From the NCBI RefSeq assembly GCF_018069565.1, contig NZ_JAGPNL010000004.1:434001-498000 (forward strand): a DNA stretch of 64,000 nucleotides, written 5' to 3'. The translations under genes were made by a program, and so were the position numbers. Source of the DNA: Streptomyces tagetis. GTDB lineage: Bacteria; Actinomycetota; Actinomycetes; Streptomycetales; Streptomycetaceae. The first letter of the stretch is position 1. Each line of letters starts with the position of its first letter. Shown here piece after piece: positions 15,755 through 25,400 of this stretch. The notes under the pieces are model-generated. The model was not told where the DNA came from and ran no database searches. It saw nothing but the letters and a program-made list of their open reading frames with translations.

Positions 15755-15804
15755 CACTCTCTGCGAGCACGCAACCGCCGACCCGACGAAGGAGCACGAG
15801 AGAC

Positions 15805-16062
15805 ATGCCGGGCACTGTGACGATGTACAGCACCACGTGGTGTGGCTACTGCCGTCGGCTGAAGAGCCAGATGGACCGGGAGGGCATCGCCTACACCGAG
15901 ATCAACATCGAGCACGACCCGGAGTCCGCCGCGTTCGTCGAGAAGGCGAACGGGGGCAACCAGACGGTGCCGACGCTCCGGGTGGTCCCCTCCACGGGTG
16001 GCGACGAGGTCGTCATGACCAACCCGAGCCTCGCCCAGGTGAAGCAGGCCCTGGCGATCTGA
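15805..16062 (+). CDS. mrx1: Mycoredoxin 1 (glutaredoxin-like)
   Basis: The 85-aa protein starts at ATG 15805 behind AAGGAG. It is a single glutaredoxin/thioredoxin fold with a WCGYC active site (C13, C16), an EINIEHDP strand and the cis-Pro motif QTVPTLRV. Mycoredoxin reduces mycothiol-mixed disulfides in the cytoplasm with electrons from mycothiol and Mtr. The length is typical. It is divergent from uvrD2 and carries a SigR-type promoter 50 bases upstream. In M. tuberculosis Rv3198A sits between uvrD2 and nudC in the same order. Confidence 0.93.
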   Translation: MPGTVTMYSTTWCGYCRRLKSQMDREGIAYTEINIEHDPESAAFVEKANGGNQTVPTLRVVPSTGGDEVVMTNPSLAQVKQALAI

Positions 16063-16079
16063 CGCTCCCGCGCGCGGCG

Positions 16080-16106
16080 CCCCCTCCGGTCACGTACCGG
16101 AGGGGG
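16080..16106. terminator. Bidirectional terminator between mrx1 and nudC
   Basis: CCCCCTCCGGT (16080-16090) pairs perfectly with 16096-16106 over a five-base loop, 17 bases after the mrx1 stop and between convergent genes. Confidence 0.8.
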
Positions 16107-16157
16107 CCGCGCTGTTTCCGGGGGCGTCCGGCCCGGCCGGGCCGCGTCCGGGGGCGT

Positions 16158-17102
16158 CTACACGAAGCTGCGGGTCGGCAGGGGCTTGCCGTACCACAGC
16201 TCGATCAGGCGGGCGGCGATCGAGATGCCGTAGGGCGGCAGCACCTCGCCGGACGCGAAGGCGGCGCTCAGGTCGTCGCGGGAGAACCAGCGGGCCTCGT
16301 GGATCTCGTCCCCGTCGACCTCGATCTCGGCGGAGACGGCACGCGCCATGAAGCCCAGCATGAGGCTGGACGGGAAGGGCCAGGGCTGGCTGGCGACGTA
16401 CTCGACCGGGCCGACGGTGATGCCGACCTCCTCGTGCACCTCGCGGCGCACCGACTGCTCGACGGACTCACCGGGCTCGACGAAACCGGCGAGCGTCGAG
16501 AAGCGCCCCTCGGGCCAGTGCACCTGGCGGCCGAGCAGGATGCGGTCGTCCTCGTCGGTGACCGCCATGATCACGGCGGGGTCGGTGCGCGGGTAGTGCT
16601 CGGCGCCGCAGGCGGGGCAGCGGCGGATGTGCCCCGCCGCGGCGATGACGGTGCGCTCGCCGCAGCGGGAGCAGAAACGGTGCAGCCGCTGCCAGTTCTC
16701 CAGGGCGACCGCGTGGACCATCAGGCCCGCGTCGTGCGGGGAGAGCAGCAGCCCGGCCTCGCGCAGCCCCGCCGGGCGGGCGGACTGGTCCATGCGGCCG
16801 GGCAGGGAGTCCTTCTGCAGGGCGAAGTACCTGACACCGTCCTCGTCCGTGCCCAGGAAGTAGCGGTGGGCCTCGGTGAGCGGCGCCTCGAAGGACGGGG
16901 TCATGACGAGTTCGGTGCGGCCGTCCGGCGTCTCGTCGATGAGGACCTGGCCGCCGGAGACCACGAAGCAGCGGGTCGTGGGGTGACTCCACGCCGCGGC
17001 GAGCCACCCCTCGTCGAGCCGGTGGTGCACGGCGCGGTCGATGCCGCTCGGGGCGGTGAGCGAGATGGGTCGGTCGGCGGTGTGGTCGGTCCAGGTGGTC
17101 AC
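16158..17102 (-). CDS. nudC: NAD(+) diphosphatase NudC
   Basis: The 314-aa protein starts at GTG 17102 behind TTGGAAG. The N-terminal domain is followed by a zinc ribbon (CSRCGE and CPACG), the Nudix box GFVEPGESVEQSVRREVHEE and the NudC signature SQPWPFPSSLM, which separates NADH/deNADding pyrophosphatases from other Nudix enzymes. It hydrolyses NAD(H) to NMN(H) plus AMP and in other bacteria removes NAD caps from RNA; in M. tuberculosis the orthologue (Rv3199c) also inactivates isoniazid/ethionamide-NAD adducts. It is 167 bases downstream of the M20 peptidase gene on the same strand and may share its transcript. Confidence 0.95.
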   Translation of the reverse strand: MTTWTDHTADRPISLTAPSGIDRAVHHRLDEGWLAAAWSHPTTRCFVVSGGQVLIDETPDGRTELVMTPSFEAPLTEAHRYFLGTDEDGVRYFALQKDSLPGRMDQSARPAGLREAGLLLSPHDAGLMVHAVALENWQRLHRFCSRCGERTVIAAAGHIRRCPACGAEHYPRTDPAVIMAVTDEDDRILLGRQVHWPEGRFSTLAGFVEPGESVEQSVRREVHEEVGITVGPVEYVASQPWPFPSSLMLGFMARAVSAEIEVDGDEIHEARWFSRDDLSAAFASGEVLPPYGISIAARLIELWYGKPLPTRSFV

Positions 17103-17269
17103 GGGTGCTTCCAACTCCCCCGGGGCAACGGTTGGGTTCGGCAGGCGGTTCGGCGGTCGTACGGCGGTGGTGGACCGGGTCCGGGCGGGCGCGGTGGCGG
17201 GGCCGCCCTCCAGTGTGCCGCGCGGGCGGGCCACCGGGGACCCCGGCCCCGGTGGGCGGCCTGAGCCGT

Positions 17270-18673
17270 TCAGGGCGCGGACCGCCAGTGCTCGGCCAGG
17301 TCGCTCCACAGATAGGCGGAGGTCTCGGCGCCCTTGAGGAGCAGGTCCAGTTCGACCTTCTCGTCCGGGGCGTGCCAGCCGTCGGACGGGACGGAGACCC
17401 CGAGGAAGAGCACCGGCGCCCCGAGCACGTCCTGGAGGTCGGCGGCGGGTCCGGAGCCGCCCTCGCGGGTGAAGCGGACCGGGGTGCCGAAGGCGCGCTC
17501 CATGGCGCGGACGACGGAGCGCAGCGCCGGGTGATCCAGCGGGGTCAGGCAGGGCCTTGTGGCCGCCCCGAAGTCGATCTCGCAGCGGATGCCGGCGGGC
17601 ACCTGCCCGGCGGCCCAGTCGCGGACGGCCTTCTCGACGTGGTCGGGGTCCTGGCCCGCGACCAGCCGGAAGGAGAGCTTCACCAGGGCGGAGGAGGGGA
17701 TGATCGTCTTGTTGCCCGGCCCCTGGTAGCCGCCTCCGATGCCGTTGACCTCGGCGGTGGGGCGGGCCCAGACGCGTTCCAGGGTGGTGTGGTCGGCCTC
17801 GCCGTGGGTGGCGCGCGACGCGGCGGTGCGCAGCCACTCCTCCTCGTCGAAGGGCAGCTCGGCGAAGAGTTCGCGTTCGCGGTCGGTCAGCTCGATCACG
17901 CCGTCGTAGAAGCCGGGGACCGCCACGCGCGCGTGCTCGTCGTGCAGGGCGGCGACGAGGCGGGCGGCGGCCGTGGCGGGGTTGGGGACCGCGCCGCCGA
18001 AGGAGCCGGAGTGGATGTCCTGGTCGGGTCCGTACAGCCGGATCTCGCACTCGGCGAGGCCGCGCATGCCGGTGCAGACCGTGGGGGTGTCCTCGGACCA
18101 CATGCCCGTGTCGGAGACGATCACGGCGTCGGCGGCGAGCCGCTCGGCCCGCTGCTCGACGAGCGCGCGGAAGTGCGGCGAGCCGGACTCCTCCTCGCCC
18201 TCGACGAGCAGCTTGAGGTTGACGGCCGGGGCGGTGCGGCCGGTCGCGGCGAGGTGGGCGCGGACGCCGAGGGTGTGGAAGAACACCTGTCCTTTGTCGT
18301 CGGCCGCCCCGCGCGCGTAGAGGCGGTTCCCGCGAACGACCGGCTCGAAGGGCTCGCTGTTCCAGCCGTCCTCGCGGGCGGCGGGCTGCACGTCGTGGTG
18401 GCCGTAGACGAGGACGGTGGGCGCCTCGGGGTCGTCGGAGGGCCACTCGGCGTAGACGGCGGGGGCGCCCTCGGTGGGCCAGACCTCGACGGCCGGGAAA
18501 CCGGTGTCCCGGAGCTCGGCGGCGAGCCAGTCGGCGCTGCGGCGTACATCGCCCGCGTGGTGCGGCTGGGCCGACACGGAGGGGATGCGCAGCCATGCGG
18601 CGAGGCGGTCGAGGAAGAGCGAACGGTGCTCTTCGATGTACGCGCGGACGGCGCTGTCCGGGGTCTGGCTCAT
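17270..18673 (-). CDS. M20 family dipeptidase/metallopeptidase
   Basis: The 467-aa product starts at ATG 18673. It has the M20 zinc-peptidase plan: VLVYGHHDVQP (metal His and Asp), RLYARGAADDKGQ (bridging Asp), LLVEGEEESGS (general base and metal Glu), VSDTGMW (metal Asp) and a late metal His in SVPSDGWHAPDE. The lid domain occupies about 190-330. The match is closest to dipeptidases acting on free dipeptides. Its start is ten bases after the adnB stop, so it is probably in the adnAB operon; a GTG two codons upstream is an alternative start. Confidence 0.9.
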   Translation of the reverse strand: MSQTPDSAVRAYIEEHRSLFLDRLAAWLRIPSVSAQPHHAGDVRRSADWLAAELRDTGFPAVEVWPTEGAPAVYAEWPSDDPEAPTVLVYGHHDVQPAAREDGWNSEPFEPVVRGNRLYARGAADDKGQVFFHTLGVRAHLAATGRTAPAVNLKLLVEGEEESGSPHFRALVEQRAERLAADAVIVSDTGMWSEDTPTVCTGMRGLAECEIRLYGPDQDIHSGSFGGAVPNPATAAARLVAALHDEHARVAVPGFYDGVIELTDRERELFAELPFDEEEWLRTAASRATHGEADHTTLERVWARPTAEVNGIGGGYQGPGNKTIIPSSALVKLSFRLVAGQDPDHVEKAVRDWAAGQVPAGIRCEIDFGAATRPCLTPLDHPALRSVVRAMERAFGTPVRFTREGGSGPAADLQDVLGAPVLFLGVSVPSDGWHAPDEKVELDLLLKGAETSAYLWSDLAEHWRSAP

Positions 18674-18683
18674 GCTCACGAGC

Positions 18684-21600
18684 CTATCGGCCTCCGGGGG
18701 CGGCCCCGGCGTGCGGTTCGTCACCGGGCGGCTCGGGCGCCAGCAGCTCCTCCAGGGCCTGCCGGTCGGGCAGTGCGGCGGGGCGTACGACCTCGCCGGT
18801 GCGGACGTGGAGGAAGGCCGCCGTGACCGATTCCAGGGGGACGCGCACTTGCTCGGACCAGGCGAGGCGGTAGACGGCGAGCTGGAGCGGGTCCGCGCCG
18901 CCCTCGCGGCCGGTCTTCCAGTCGACGATCTCGTACGTCGCCCCGGGACCGTCGCCCTCCTTGTACACGGCGTCGATCCGGCCGCGCACGACCCGTCCGG
19001 CGAGCGCGAGCTGGAAGGGCGCCTCGACCCGGTAGGGGGTGCGGCGCGCGTACTCGGTGCGTTCGAAGGCGTCCTTGAGGAAGGCCAGGTCCTGTTCGTC
19101 GGCGATCTCGGCGTCGTTGCCGGGCAGGTCCTCCGGTTCCAGCAGGGGCAGGGTCAGGGCCTCGAAGCGGGCCTCGATCCAGGCGTGGAAGCGGGTGCCT
19201 CGGCGGGCGGCGGGCTGGGGCGGGCGGGGCATGGGGCGGGCCAGCTCCTGGGCGAAGCCGTCCGGGTCGGCGGCCAGCCGCAGCAGCTCGGAGGCGGTGA
19301 GGGAGGCGGGCAGGGGCACGGCGGTGACCGTGCGGCGGGCGCGCAGCAGCTCACCGGTGAGGGCGTCGAGGTCACGGTCCCAGGAGGCGACGGTGCGGGC
19401 CTCCTCCGGGGTGAGCCGGGGGTCGGCCGGCCCGTCCGGGCGGGGAGCCTCGGGGGGCTCGTCCGACGGCGGGGCCGTCGCCTGGTGCGGGACGGTGGGG
19501 CGGCGGTCGCCGGGTGCCGGGGCGGCGGGGCGGGCGGTGCTCCAGGAGTCCCAGGCGGCGGGGTCGTCTTCGGCGCGGGGTGCTTCGTAGTCGACGTACT
19601 CGCCGTGATCGCCGTACTCGTCACGATCGTCGTACTCACCGTGATCGCCGTACTCGCCGTACTCGCCGTGAGCCGGTGGGGCCGGTTCCTCGGCCTCTTC
19701 CTCCTCCTCGTCCTCCGGGGGCGGGGGCCAGTCCGGGGTGTCGTGGGCGTCGGGGTCGTGCACGGCGGCCGGGCGGCCGGTCTCGGCGGCGGCGAGGGCG
19801 TCGAGGTGGGCGAGGACCGTGCCGGCTGCGGCGCGGCGCCGGACGAGGGCCGCCTCGTCCAGGGGCAGCGGCCAGACCTGGTCGGCGTCGGTGCGTCCCA
19901 GGGCCGGGTTCTCCTCGTCCTCGGCGGGTTTGTCCGCCCACACCTCGATCTCGCCGTGCCCGGCGGCGCAGTGGTCGTGCAGGGCCCGGAGGAAGTCGGA
20001 GGGGCCGCGGGGCTTCTTCTGGCTGGGCCCCCACCAGTGGCCGGAGCCGAGCAGCAGGGAGCGGGGCCGGGTGAAGGTGACGTAGCCGAGGCGGAGTTCC
20101 TCGGTGTGCTGGTGCTCCTTCATCGCGGCGTGGAAGCCCTTCAGCCCCTTGGCGTCGAAGGCGTCCACGTCCGGCAGCGTGTCGGCGTCGCCGCGCAGCG
20201 CGTGCGGCAGCACCTTGCCCTGGGCGGTCCACTTCTCCCGGCCCTGTCCGCTGGGGAAAGTGCCGCTGACCAGACCGGGGACGGCCACGATGTCCCACTC
20301 CAGGCCCTTCGACTTGTGCGCGGTGAGCACCTTGACGGTGTTCTCGCCGCCCGGCAGCGCGTTGTCGAGGCCCTTCTCGTACTGCGCGGCGGTGCGCAGG
20401 AAGCCGAGGAAGGCGAGCAGGGTGGCCTGCCCGTCGCTCGCTGCGAAGGAGGCGGCGACGTCCAGGAAGTTCGACAGGGTCTCGCGGCGGCGGGCGGCCA
20501 GCGCGTGCGGGGAGGCGGACAGCTCGACCTCCAGGCCGGTCACGGCGAGGACCCGGTGCAGGACGTCCATCAGCGGGTCGGCCAGCGCGCGGCGCAGATC
20601 GCGCAGTTCGGCGGCGAGCCGGGCGAACCGGACGCGGGCCTCCGGCGAGAAGGGCAGTCCGTCCTCGCCGGTGCCGTCCAGCGGCGTGTCCAGGAAGGTG
20701 TCGAGGGCGTCCGCGAGGGATATCACCTCGGACGGGTCGACGCCCTCGACGGCCGCGGCGAGCCGGCGGTCGGGGTCGTCCTCGCCGTCCACGCGCGCGT
20801 GGGCCACGAGGAACCGGGCCCGCCGCCCCAGGAGGGCGAGGTCGCGCGGGCCGATGCGCCAGCGCGGGCCGGTGAGCAGCCGGACCAGGGAGGCGTTGGC
20901 ACCGGGGTCCTGGAGGACTTCGCAGACGGCGACGAGGTCGGCCACCTCGGGCAGGTGCAGCAGCCCGGAGAGGCCGACGACCTCCACGGGGACGTCGCGC
21001 GCGACCAGGGCGCCCTGGATCTCGGCGAAGTCGGTCGCGGTGCGGCACAGGACGGCGATCTCCCCCGGCGGGGTGCCGGTGCGGACGTGGTGGGCGACGG
21101 AGTCCGCGATCCAGTCGATCTCCTCGGCGTGGGTGTGCAGGAGGGCGCAGCGGACCACGCCGTCCCGTTCGGCGCCGGGGGCGGGCCGGAGGGCCTCAAC
21201 GCCCGCGTGCATGGCGCGCAGGGGTGCGGCGAGGCCGTTGGCGAGGTCGAGGAGGCGCCCGCCGCTGCGGCGGTTCTCGCTGAGCGCCTGGCGGGTGGCG
21301 GGGCGGCCGTCGGCGTGGGCGAAGTGCTCGGGGAAGTCGTCGAGGTTGGCGACGGAGGCGCCGCGCCAGCCGTAGATCGCCTGGCAGGGGTCGCCGACGG
21401 CGGTCACGGGGTGGCCGGTGCCGCCGCCGAACAGGCCCGCCAGCAGGATGCGCTGGGCGACCGAGGTGTCCTGGTACTCGTCGAGCAGCACCACCCGGAA
21501 CTCCTCGCGCAGCACCCGGCCGACCTCGGCGAGTCCGGCGAGCCGCGCGGACAGGGCGATCTGGTCGCCGAAGTCGAGGAGGTCGCGTTCGCGTTTGGCG

Positions 21601-22289
21601 TCCCGGTAGCGGATGACGAGGTCGGCGAGTTCCCGGCGGGCCGCGGCGGCCTCGGGGACCTTGCGCAGGTCGGCGTTGGTGAGCTTGGTGTCCCGGAGGG
21701 TGTCCAGGAGGACGGCGTCCCAGTCGCGCAGGTCCTCGGGGCGGACCAGGTGTTCGGAGAGTTCGGCGTCGAGCGCGAGGAGGTCGGCGACGAGGTCGGC
21801 GAAGGAGCGGGTGAGGGCCGGGTACGGACCGGGGGCCTCGCGCAGGACCCGGGCGGCGAGCTGGTAGCGGGTGGCGTCGGCGAGCAGGCGGGAGCTGGGT
21901 TCGAGCCCGAGGCGCAGCCCGTGGTCGGTGAGCAGGCGGCCCGCGAAGGCGTGGTACGTGGAGATGACCGGCTCGCCCGGTGGATGGTCCGGGTCGATCA
22001 CGTCGGGGTCGGTGACGCCGGCCCGGACGAGCGCCTTGCGGACGCGTTCGGCGAGTTCGCCGGCGGCCTTGTTGGTGAAGGTGAGTCCGAGCACCTGTTC
22101 CGGGGCGACCTGTCCGGTGCCGACCAGCCACACGACGCGGGCGGCCATCACCGTCGTCTTGCCCGAACCGGCCCCGGCCACGATCACCTGCGGGGCGGGC
22201 GGCGCGACGACGCAGGCCATCTGCTCCGGGGTGAAGGGGATGCCGAGCAACTCCTTGAGCTGCTCGGGATCGGTGATGGGGGCGGGCAT
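18684..22289 (-). CDS. adnB: AdnB-type helicase-nuclease subunit (UvrD helicase plus RecB-like nuclease)
   Basis: The 1201-aa protein starts at ATG 22289. Residues 1-830 form a UvrD-type motor: Walker A GAGSGKTT, VVLLDEYQDTS, GDPCQAIYGWRGA, LTAHKSKGLEWD and GYVTFTRPR. Residues about 850-965 are an acidic, Pro- and repeat-rich insertion (GEYGDHGEYDD). Residues about 970-1190 are a RecB-family PD-(D/E)XK nuclease (RGTRFHAWIEARFE, YEIVDWKTGREGG with the catalytic Asp and Lys). AdnB with AdnA resects double-strand breaks in mycobacteria; here the gene follows adnA with 179 bases between them. It is longer than mycobacterial AdnB (about 1050 aa), mainly because of the insertion. Confidence 0.9.
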   Translation of the reverse strand: MPAPITDPEQLKELLGIPFTPEQMACVVAPPAPQVIVAGAGSGKTTVMAARVVWLVGTGQVAPEQVLGLTFTNKAAGELAERVRKALVRAGVTDPDVIDPDHPPGEPVISTYHAFAGRLLTDHGLRLGLEPSSRLLADATRYQLAARVLREAPGPYPALTRSFADLVADLLALDAELSEHLVRPEDLRDWDAVLLDTLRDTKLTNADLRKVPEAAAARRELADLVIRYRDAKRERDLLDFGDQIALSARLAGLAEVGRVLREEFRVVLLDEYQDTSVAQRILLAGLFGGGTGHPVTAVGDPCQAIYGWRGASVANLDDFPEHFAHADGRPATRQALSENRRSGGRLLDLANGLAAPLRAMHAGVEALRPAPGAERDGVVRCALLHTHAEEIDWIADSVAHHVRTGTPPGEIAVLCRTATDFAEIQGALVARDVPVEVVGLSGLLHLPEVADLVAVCEVLQDPGANASLVRLLTGPRWRIGPRDLALLGRRARFLVAHARVDGEDDPDRRLAAAVEGVDPSEVISLADALDTFLDTPLDGTGEDGLPFSPEARVRFARLAAELRDLRRALADPLMDVLHRVLAVTGLEVELSASPHALAARRRETLSNFLDVAASFAASDGQATLLAFLGFLRTAAQYEKGLDNALPGGENTVKVLTAHKSKGLEWDIVAVPGLVSGTFPSGQGREKWTAQGKVLPHALRGDADTLPDVDAFDAKGLKGFHAAMKEHQHTEELRLGYVTFTRPRSLLLGSGHWWGPSQKKPRGPSDFLRALHDHCAAGHGEIEVWADKPAEDEENPALGRTDADQVWPLPLDEAALVRRRAAAGTVLAHLDALAAAETGRPAAVHDPDAHDTPDWPPPPEDEEEEEAEEPAPPAHGEYGEYGDHGEYDDRDEYGDHGEYVDYEAPRAEDDPAAWDSWSTARPAAPAPGDRRPTVPHQATAPPSDEPPEAPRPDGPADPRLTPEEARTVASWDRDLDALTGELLRARRTVTAVPLPASLTASELLRLAADPDGFAQELARPMPRPPQPAARRGTRFHAWIEARFEALTLPLLEPEDLPGNDAEIADEQDLAFLKDAFERTEYARRTPYRVEAPFQLALAGRVVRGRIDAVYKEGDGPGATYEIVDWKTGREGGADPLQLAVYRLAWSEQVRVPLESVTAAFLHVRTGEVVRPAALPDRQALEELLAPEPPGDEPHAGAAPGGR

Positions 22290-22468
22290 GTCACAGAGGC
22301 TATCCGCGGGCACCGACAACGACGGGACGGGCGGTCGCCGGACGCCGGGCGCCCGGTGCGCGGGGCCCGGTGCGCGACGCCCGGTGCTCGGCGCCCGATG
22401 CGCGGCGGCCCGCGCCGGGCCGGCCGGGCGCGCACGGCAGCTCCCGGTGGCGCCCGTGGTCGGTACAC
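22290..22468. repeat. adnA-adnB spacer with four 14-bp tandem repeats
   Basis: Four near-identical 14-base units (GCCCGGTGCGCGGG type) follow one another at 22351-22406; the last two have two or three changes. No gene is present in this spacer. Confidence 0.6.
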
Positions 22469-25400
22469 CTAGTCCACGACGTGCCGTCCCTCCGGGCGGG
22501 CGCTGCACGAGGCTCGGAAGGAACAGTGCGTGCAGTGCTGTCCCTCGGTGGGGGTGAACCGCTCGTCCAGGACCTTGCCGGCCGCCGTGGCCAGCAGGTC
22601 GCCGACCCAGCCGTCCCCGTCCCCGCTCGCGTCGAGCGGTTCCTGTCCCTGCACCTTGGGCAGCGTCTCGCCGCCGTCCTTGCGGGCCGCGCCCTGCCGG
22701 AGCTGGACGAGTTCCGCGCCGCCCGGCTCGGGGCGTACTCCGTCGAAGACCTCGTCGACGGCGCCCTCGCGGACGGCGAGCTGGTAGACGGCGAGCTGGG
22801 GGTGGCGGGCCACCTCGGCGGCGGTGGGGGCCTGTTTGCCCGTCTTGAAGTCGACGACGTAGGCGCGGCCGTCGCCGTCCGCCTCGACCCGGTCCATCTG
22901 GCCCCGGATGCGCACCTCGTACTCTCCGGCGCCGAGGGTCACGTCGAAGTCGTGCTCGCTCGCCACCGGGGTGCGTCCGGTCCGGTCCAGCACGTGCCAG
23001 CGCAGGAAGCGTTCGAGCGCCACGCGCGCGTTGGCCTTCTCCTGCGCCGACTTCCACGGCGCGTCGAAGGCGAGCGCGTTCCACACCGAGTCCAGGCGCT
23101 CCATGAGGACGTCGAGGTCGGCGGCGGTGTGCCCGGAGGCGACCTCGTCGGCGAGGACGTGCACCACGTTGCCGAAGCCCTGGGCGGCGGTGGCGGGCGC
23201 GTCGGCCTTCACCTCGCGGCCGAGGAACCACTGGAGGGCGCAGGTGTTGGCCAGTTGGTCGAGGGCGCTGCCGGAGAGGGCGACGGGCCGGTCGCGGTCG
23301 CGCAGCGGCACCCTGCTCTCGGTCGGGTCCCACATGCCCCACCAGCGGTGGGGGTGGGCCGCCGGCACCAGGGGGCGTCCGTCCTCGTCGGCGACGGCGG
23401 CGAGGCGGGCCAGGCGGTGGGCGGCGGCCTGCCGCAGCGGTTCGGAGACACGCGGGTCGACCGTGGTGGCGCGCAGTTCGGCGACGAGCGCGGCGACCGC
23501 GAGGGGCCGCCGGGGGCGTCCGGTCACGTCGTGCGGGGTGACGCCGAGTTCGGTCAGGAAGCGGGAGGGCTGGTCGCCGTCGTCGGCCGGGGCCTTCACG
23601 GCGGTCACGACGAGGCGTTCTCGCGCGCGCGTGGCGGCCACGTAGAACAGGCGGCGTTCCTCGGCTAGCAGCGCTCCCGGGGTGAGGGGTTCGGCGAGGC
23701 CGTCGCGGCCGATCCGGTCGGCCTCCAGCAGGGAGCCGCGGCGGCGCAGGTCCGGCCAGAGCCCTTCTTGGACGCCGGCGACGACGACGAGGCTCCACTC
23801 CAGGCCCTTCGCGCGGTGCGCGGTCATCAGGCGGACCGCTTCCGGGCGTACGGCACGCCGGGTGAGCGTGTCGGCGGCGATGTCCTCGGCGTCGATCTCC
23901 GCCAGGAAGTTCAGCGCGCCCCGGCCGCCGGTGCGCTCCTCCGCGCGGGCGGCGGTCGCGAAGAGGGCGCAGACGGCGTCGAGGTCACGGTCGGCGTTGC
24001 GGCCCGCCGCGCCTCCCCTGCGGGAGGCCCGCTCCAGGCGTCCGGGCCAGGGCGTGCCGTCCCACAGGTCCCACAGGGCCTCCTCGGCGCTGCCGCCGCC
24101 CGCCAGCCGCTCCCGGGCCTTGCGGAGGAGTGCGCCGAGCCGCTGGGCGCCGCGCGCGTACGCCGGGTCGTGCACGGCGAGCCGCTCGGGCTCGGCCAGG
24201 GCGCGGGCGAGCAGGACGTCGGAGGGCGGGGGGAAGGCGTTGCCTGCGGCGCGCTCCTCCTCGCGCAGGGCGCGGCCCAGTCGGCGCAGGTCGGCGGCGT
24301 CCATGCCGGCGAGCGGGGAGGTGAGCAGGGTGAGCGCGGTCTCGGTGCCGAGCCAGCAGTCGGCCTGCCCGGCGGGCTCGGCCCGCTCGGCGTCGTTGCC
24401 CGGCCCGGGGGGCTCGGCCCGCTCGGGGTCGTCCTCGTGCTCGGCGGGTCCGCCGTCGTCGGCCCCCGGGTGTCCCGGCCCGTCGCCGGGCTCGGAGGGC
24501 TCGGGGGACTCGGAGGACTCGTGGGACTCGTGGGACTCGTGGGATGCGGGCCGCTCAGACTCAGACTGCTCAGACTCAGACTGCTCGCATACGGGCTGCT
24601 CGGACACGGTCCGCTCAGGCAGCGTGAGGTCCGCGACGCGCCCGGACCGCCCCGACCGCTCCCCGCCGTCGACACGCGCGTCGGCCGGGGGCTCGGCGTC
24701 CCCCGTGTCGCCGTTCCCGCCCTCGGGCGTGTCGCCCCCGGTGCCGCCGGAATCCGCCCCGCGCGTGTCGCCGTCCTCCACTCCCCCGGCCCGGGACCCC
24801 GGCCCACCCCCGGAACGCGCCGCCTCGGCCGCGGCCACCGCCCGCAGGGCCGTCAGCAGCGGTGCCACCGCCGGTTCGTGGCGCAGGGGCAGATCGTCGC
24901 CGTCGATGTCCAGGGGCACCCCGGCCGCGGTGAGGGCACGGCGGACGGCCGGGATGGACCGGCCGCCGGCGCGCACCAGCACCGCCATGCGGCTCCACGG
25001 CACACCGTCCTCCAGGTGGGCGCGGCGCAGGATGTCGGCGATGTTGTCCAGCTCCGTACCGGGCGTCGGGTACGTGTACACCTCGACGCGCCCGCCGTCC
25101 CGTACCGGGGTCAGCTCGCGGTGGGCCCGCGCCTTGTCGGCGGGGAGCCGGTTCAGCGGCATCCGCTGGGTGAGCAGCCGGGTGGCGGTGAGCAGTCCGG
25201 CCCCGGAGCGGCGGGCGGTGCGCAGGACCTCGACGGGCGCCGGACGGCCGTCCGCGCGCGGGAAGGCGTGCGGGAACTCCAGGATGCCGTTGACGTCCGC
25301 GCCCCGGAACGCGTAGATCGACTGGTCGGGGTCGCCGAAGGCGACCAGGGTGCGTCCGCCGCCGGCCAGGGCGCGCAGCAGCCGCACCTGGGCCGGGTCG

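Larger units (their letters stand above)
15495..15804. other. Divergent uvrD2-mrx1 spacer with 27-bp repeats, DnaA box and SigR-type promoter
   Basis: The 310-base spacer holds three imperfect 27-base repeats starting CGGCCCT at 15609, 15636 and 15663, a perfect DnaA box at 15534-15542, and the SigR-type mrx1 promoter at 15729-15754. No further gene is evident. Confidence 0.5.

Noticed and set aside
13293..15836. 847-codon version of UvrD2
   Set aside because: The extra 114 codons cover the mrx1 promoter and repeats; homology begins right after GTG 15494.
13245..17264. 1339-codon plus-strand open frame across uvrD2, mrx1 and nudC
   Set aside because: It is the complement of real genes in GC-rich DNA; the product is low-complexity Gly/Val/Asp-rich with no motif, while the minus strand holds full helicase and NudC signatures.
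18474..22472. 1332-codon plus-strand frame opposite adnB
   Set aside because: Shadow frame of AdnB, which has intact helicase and nuclease motifs on the minus strand.
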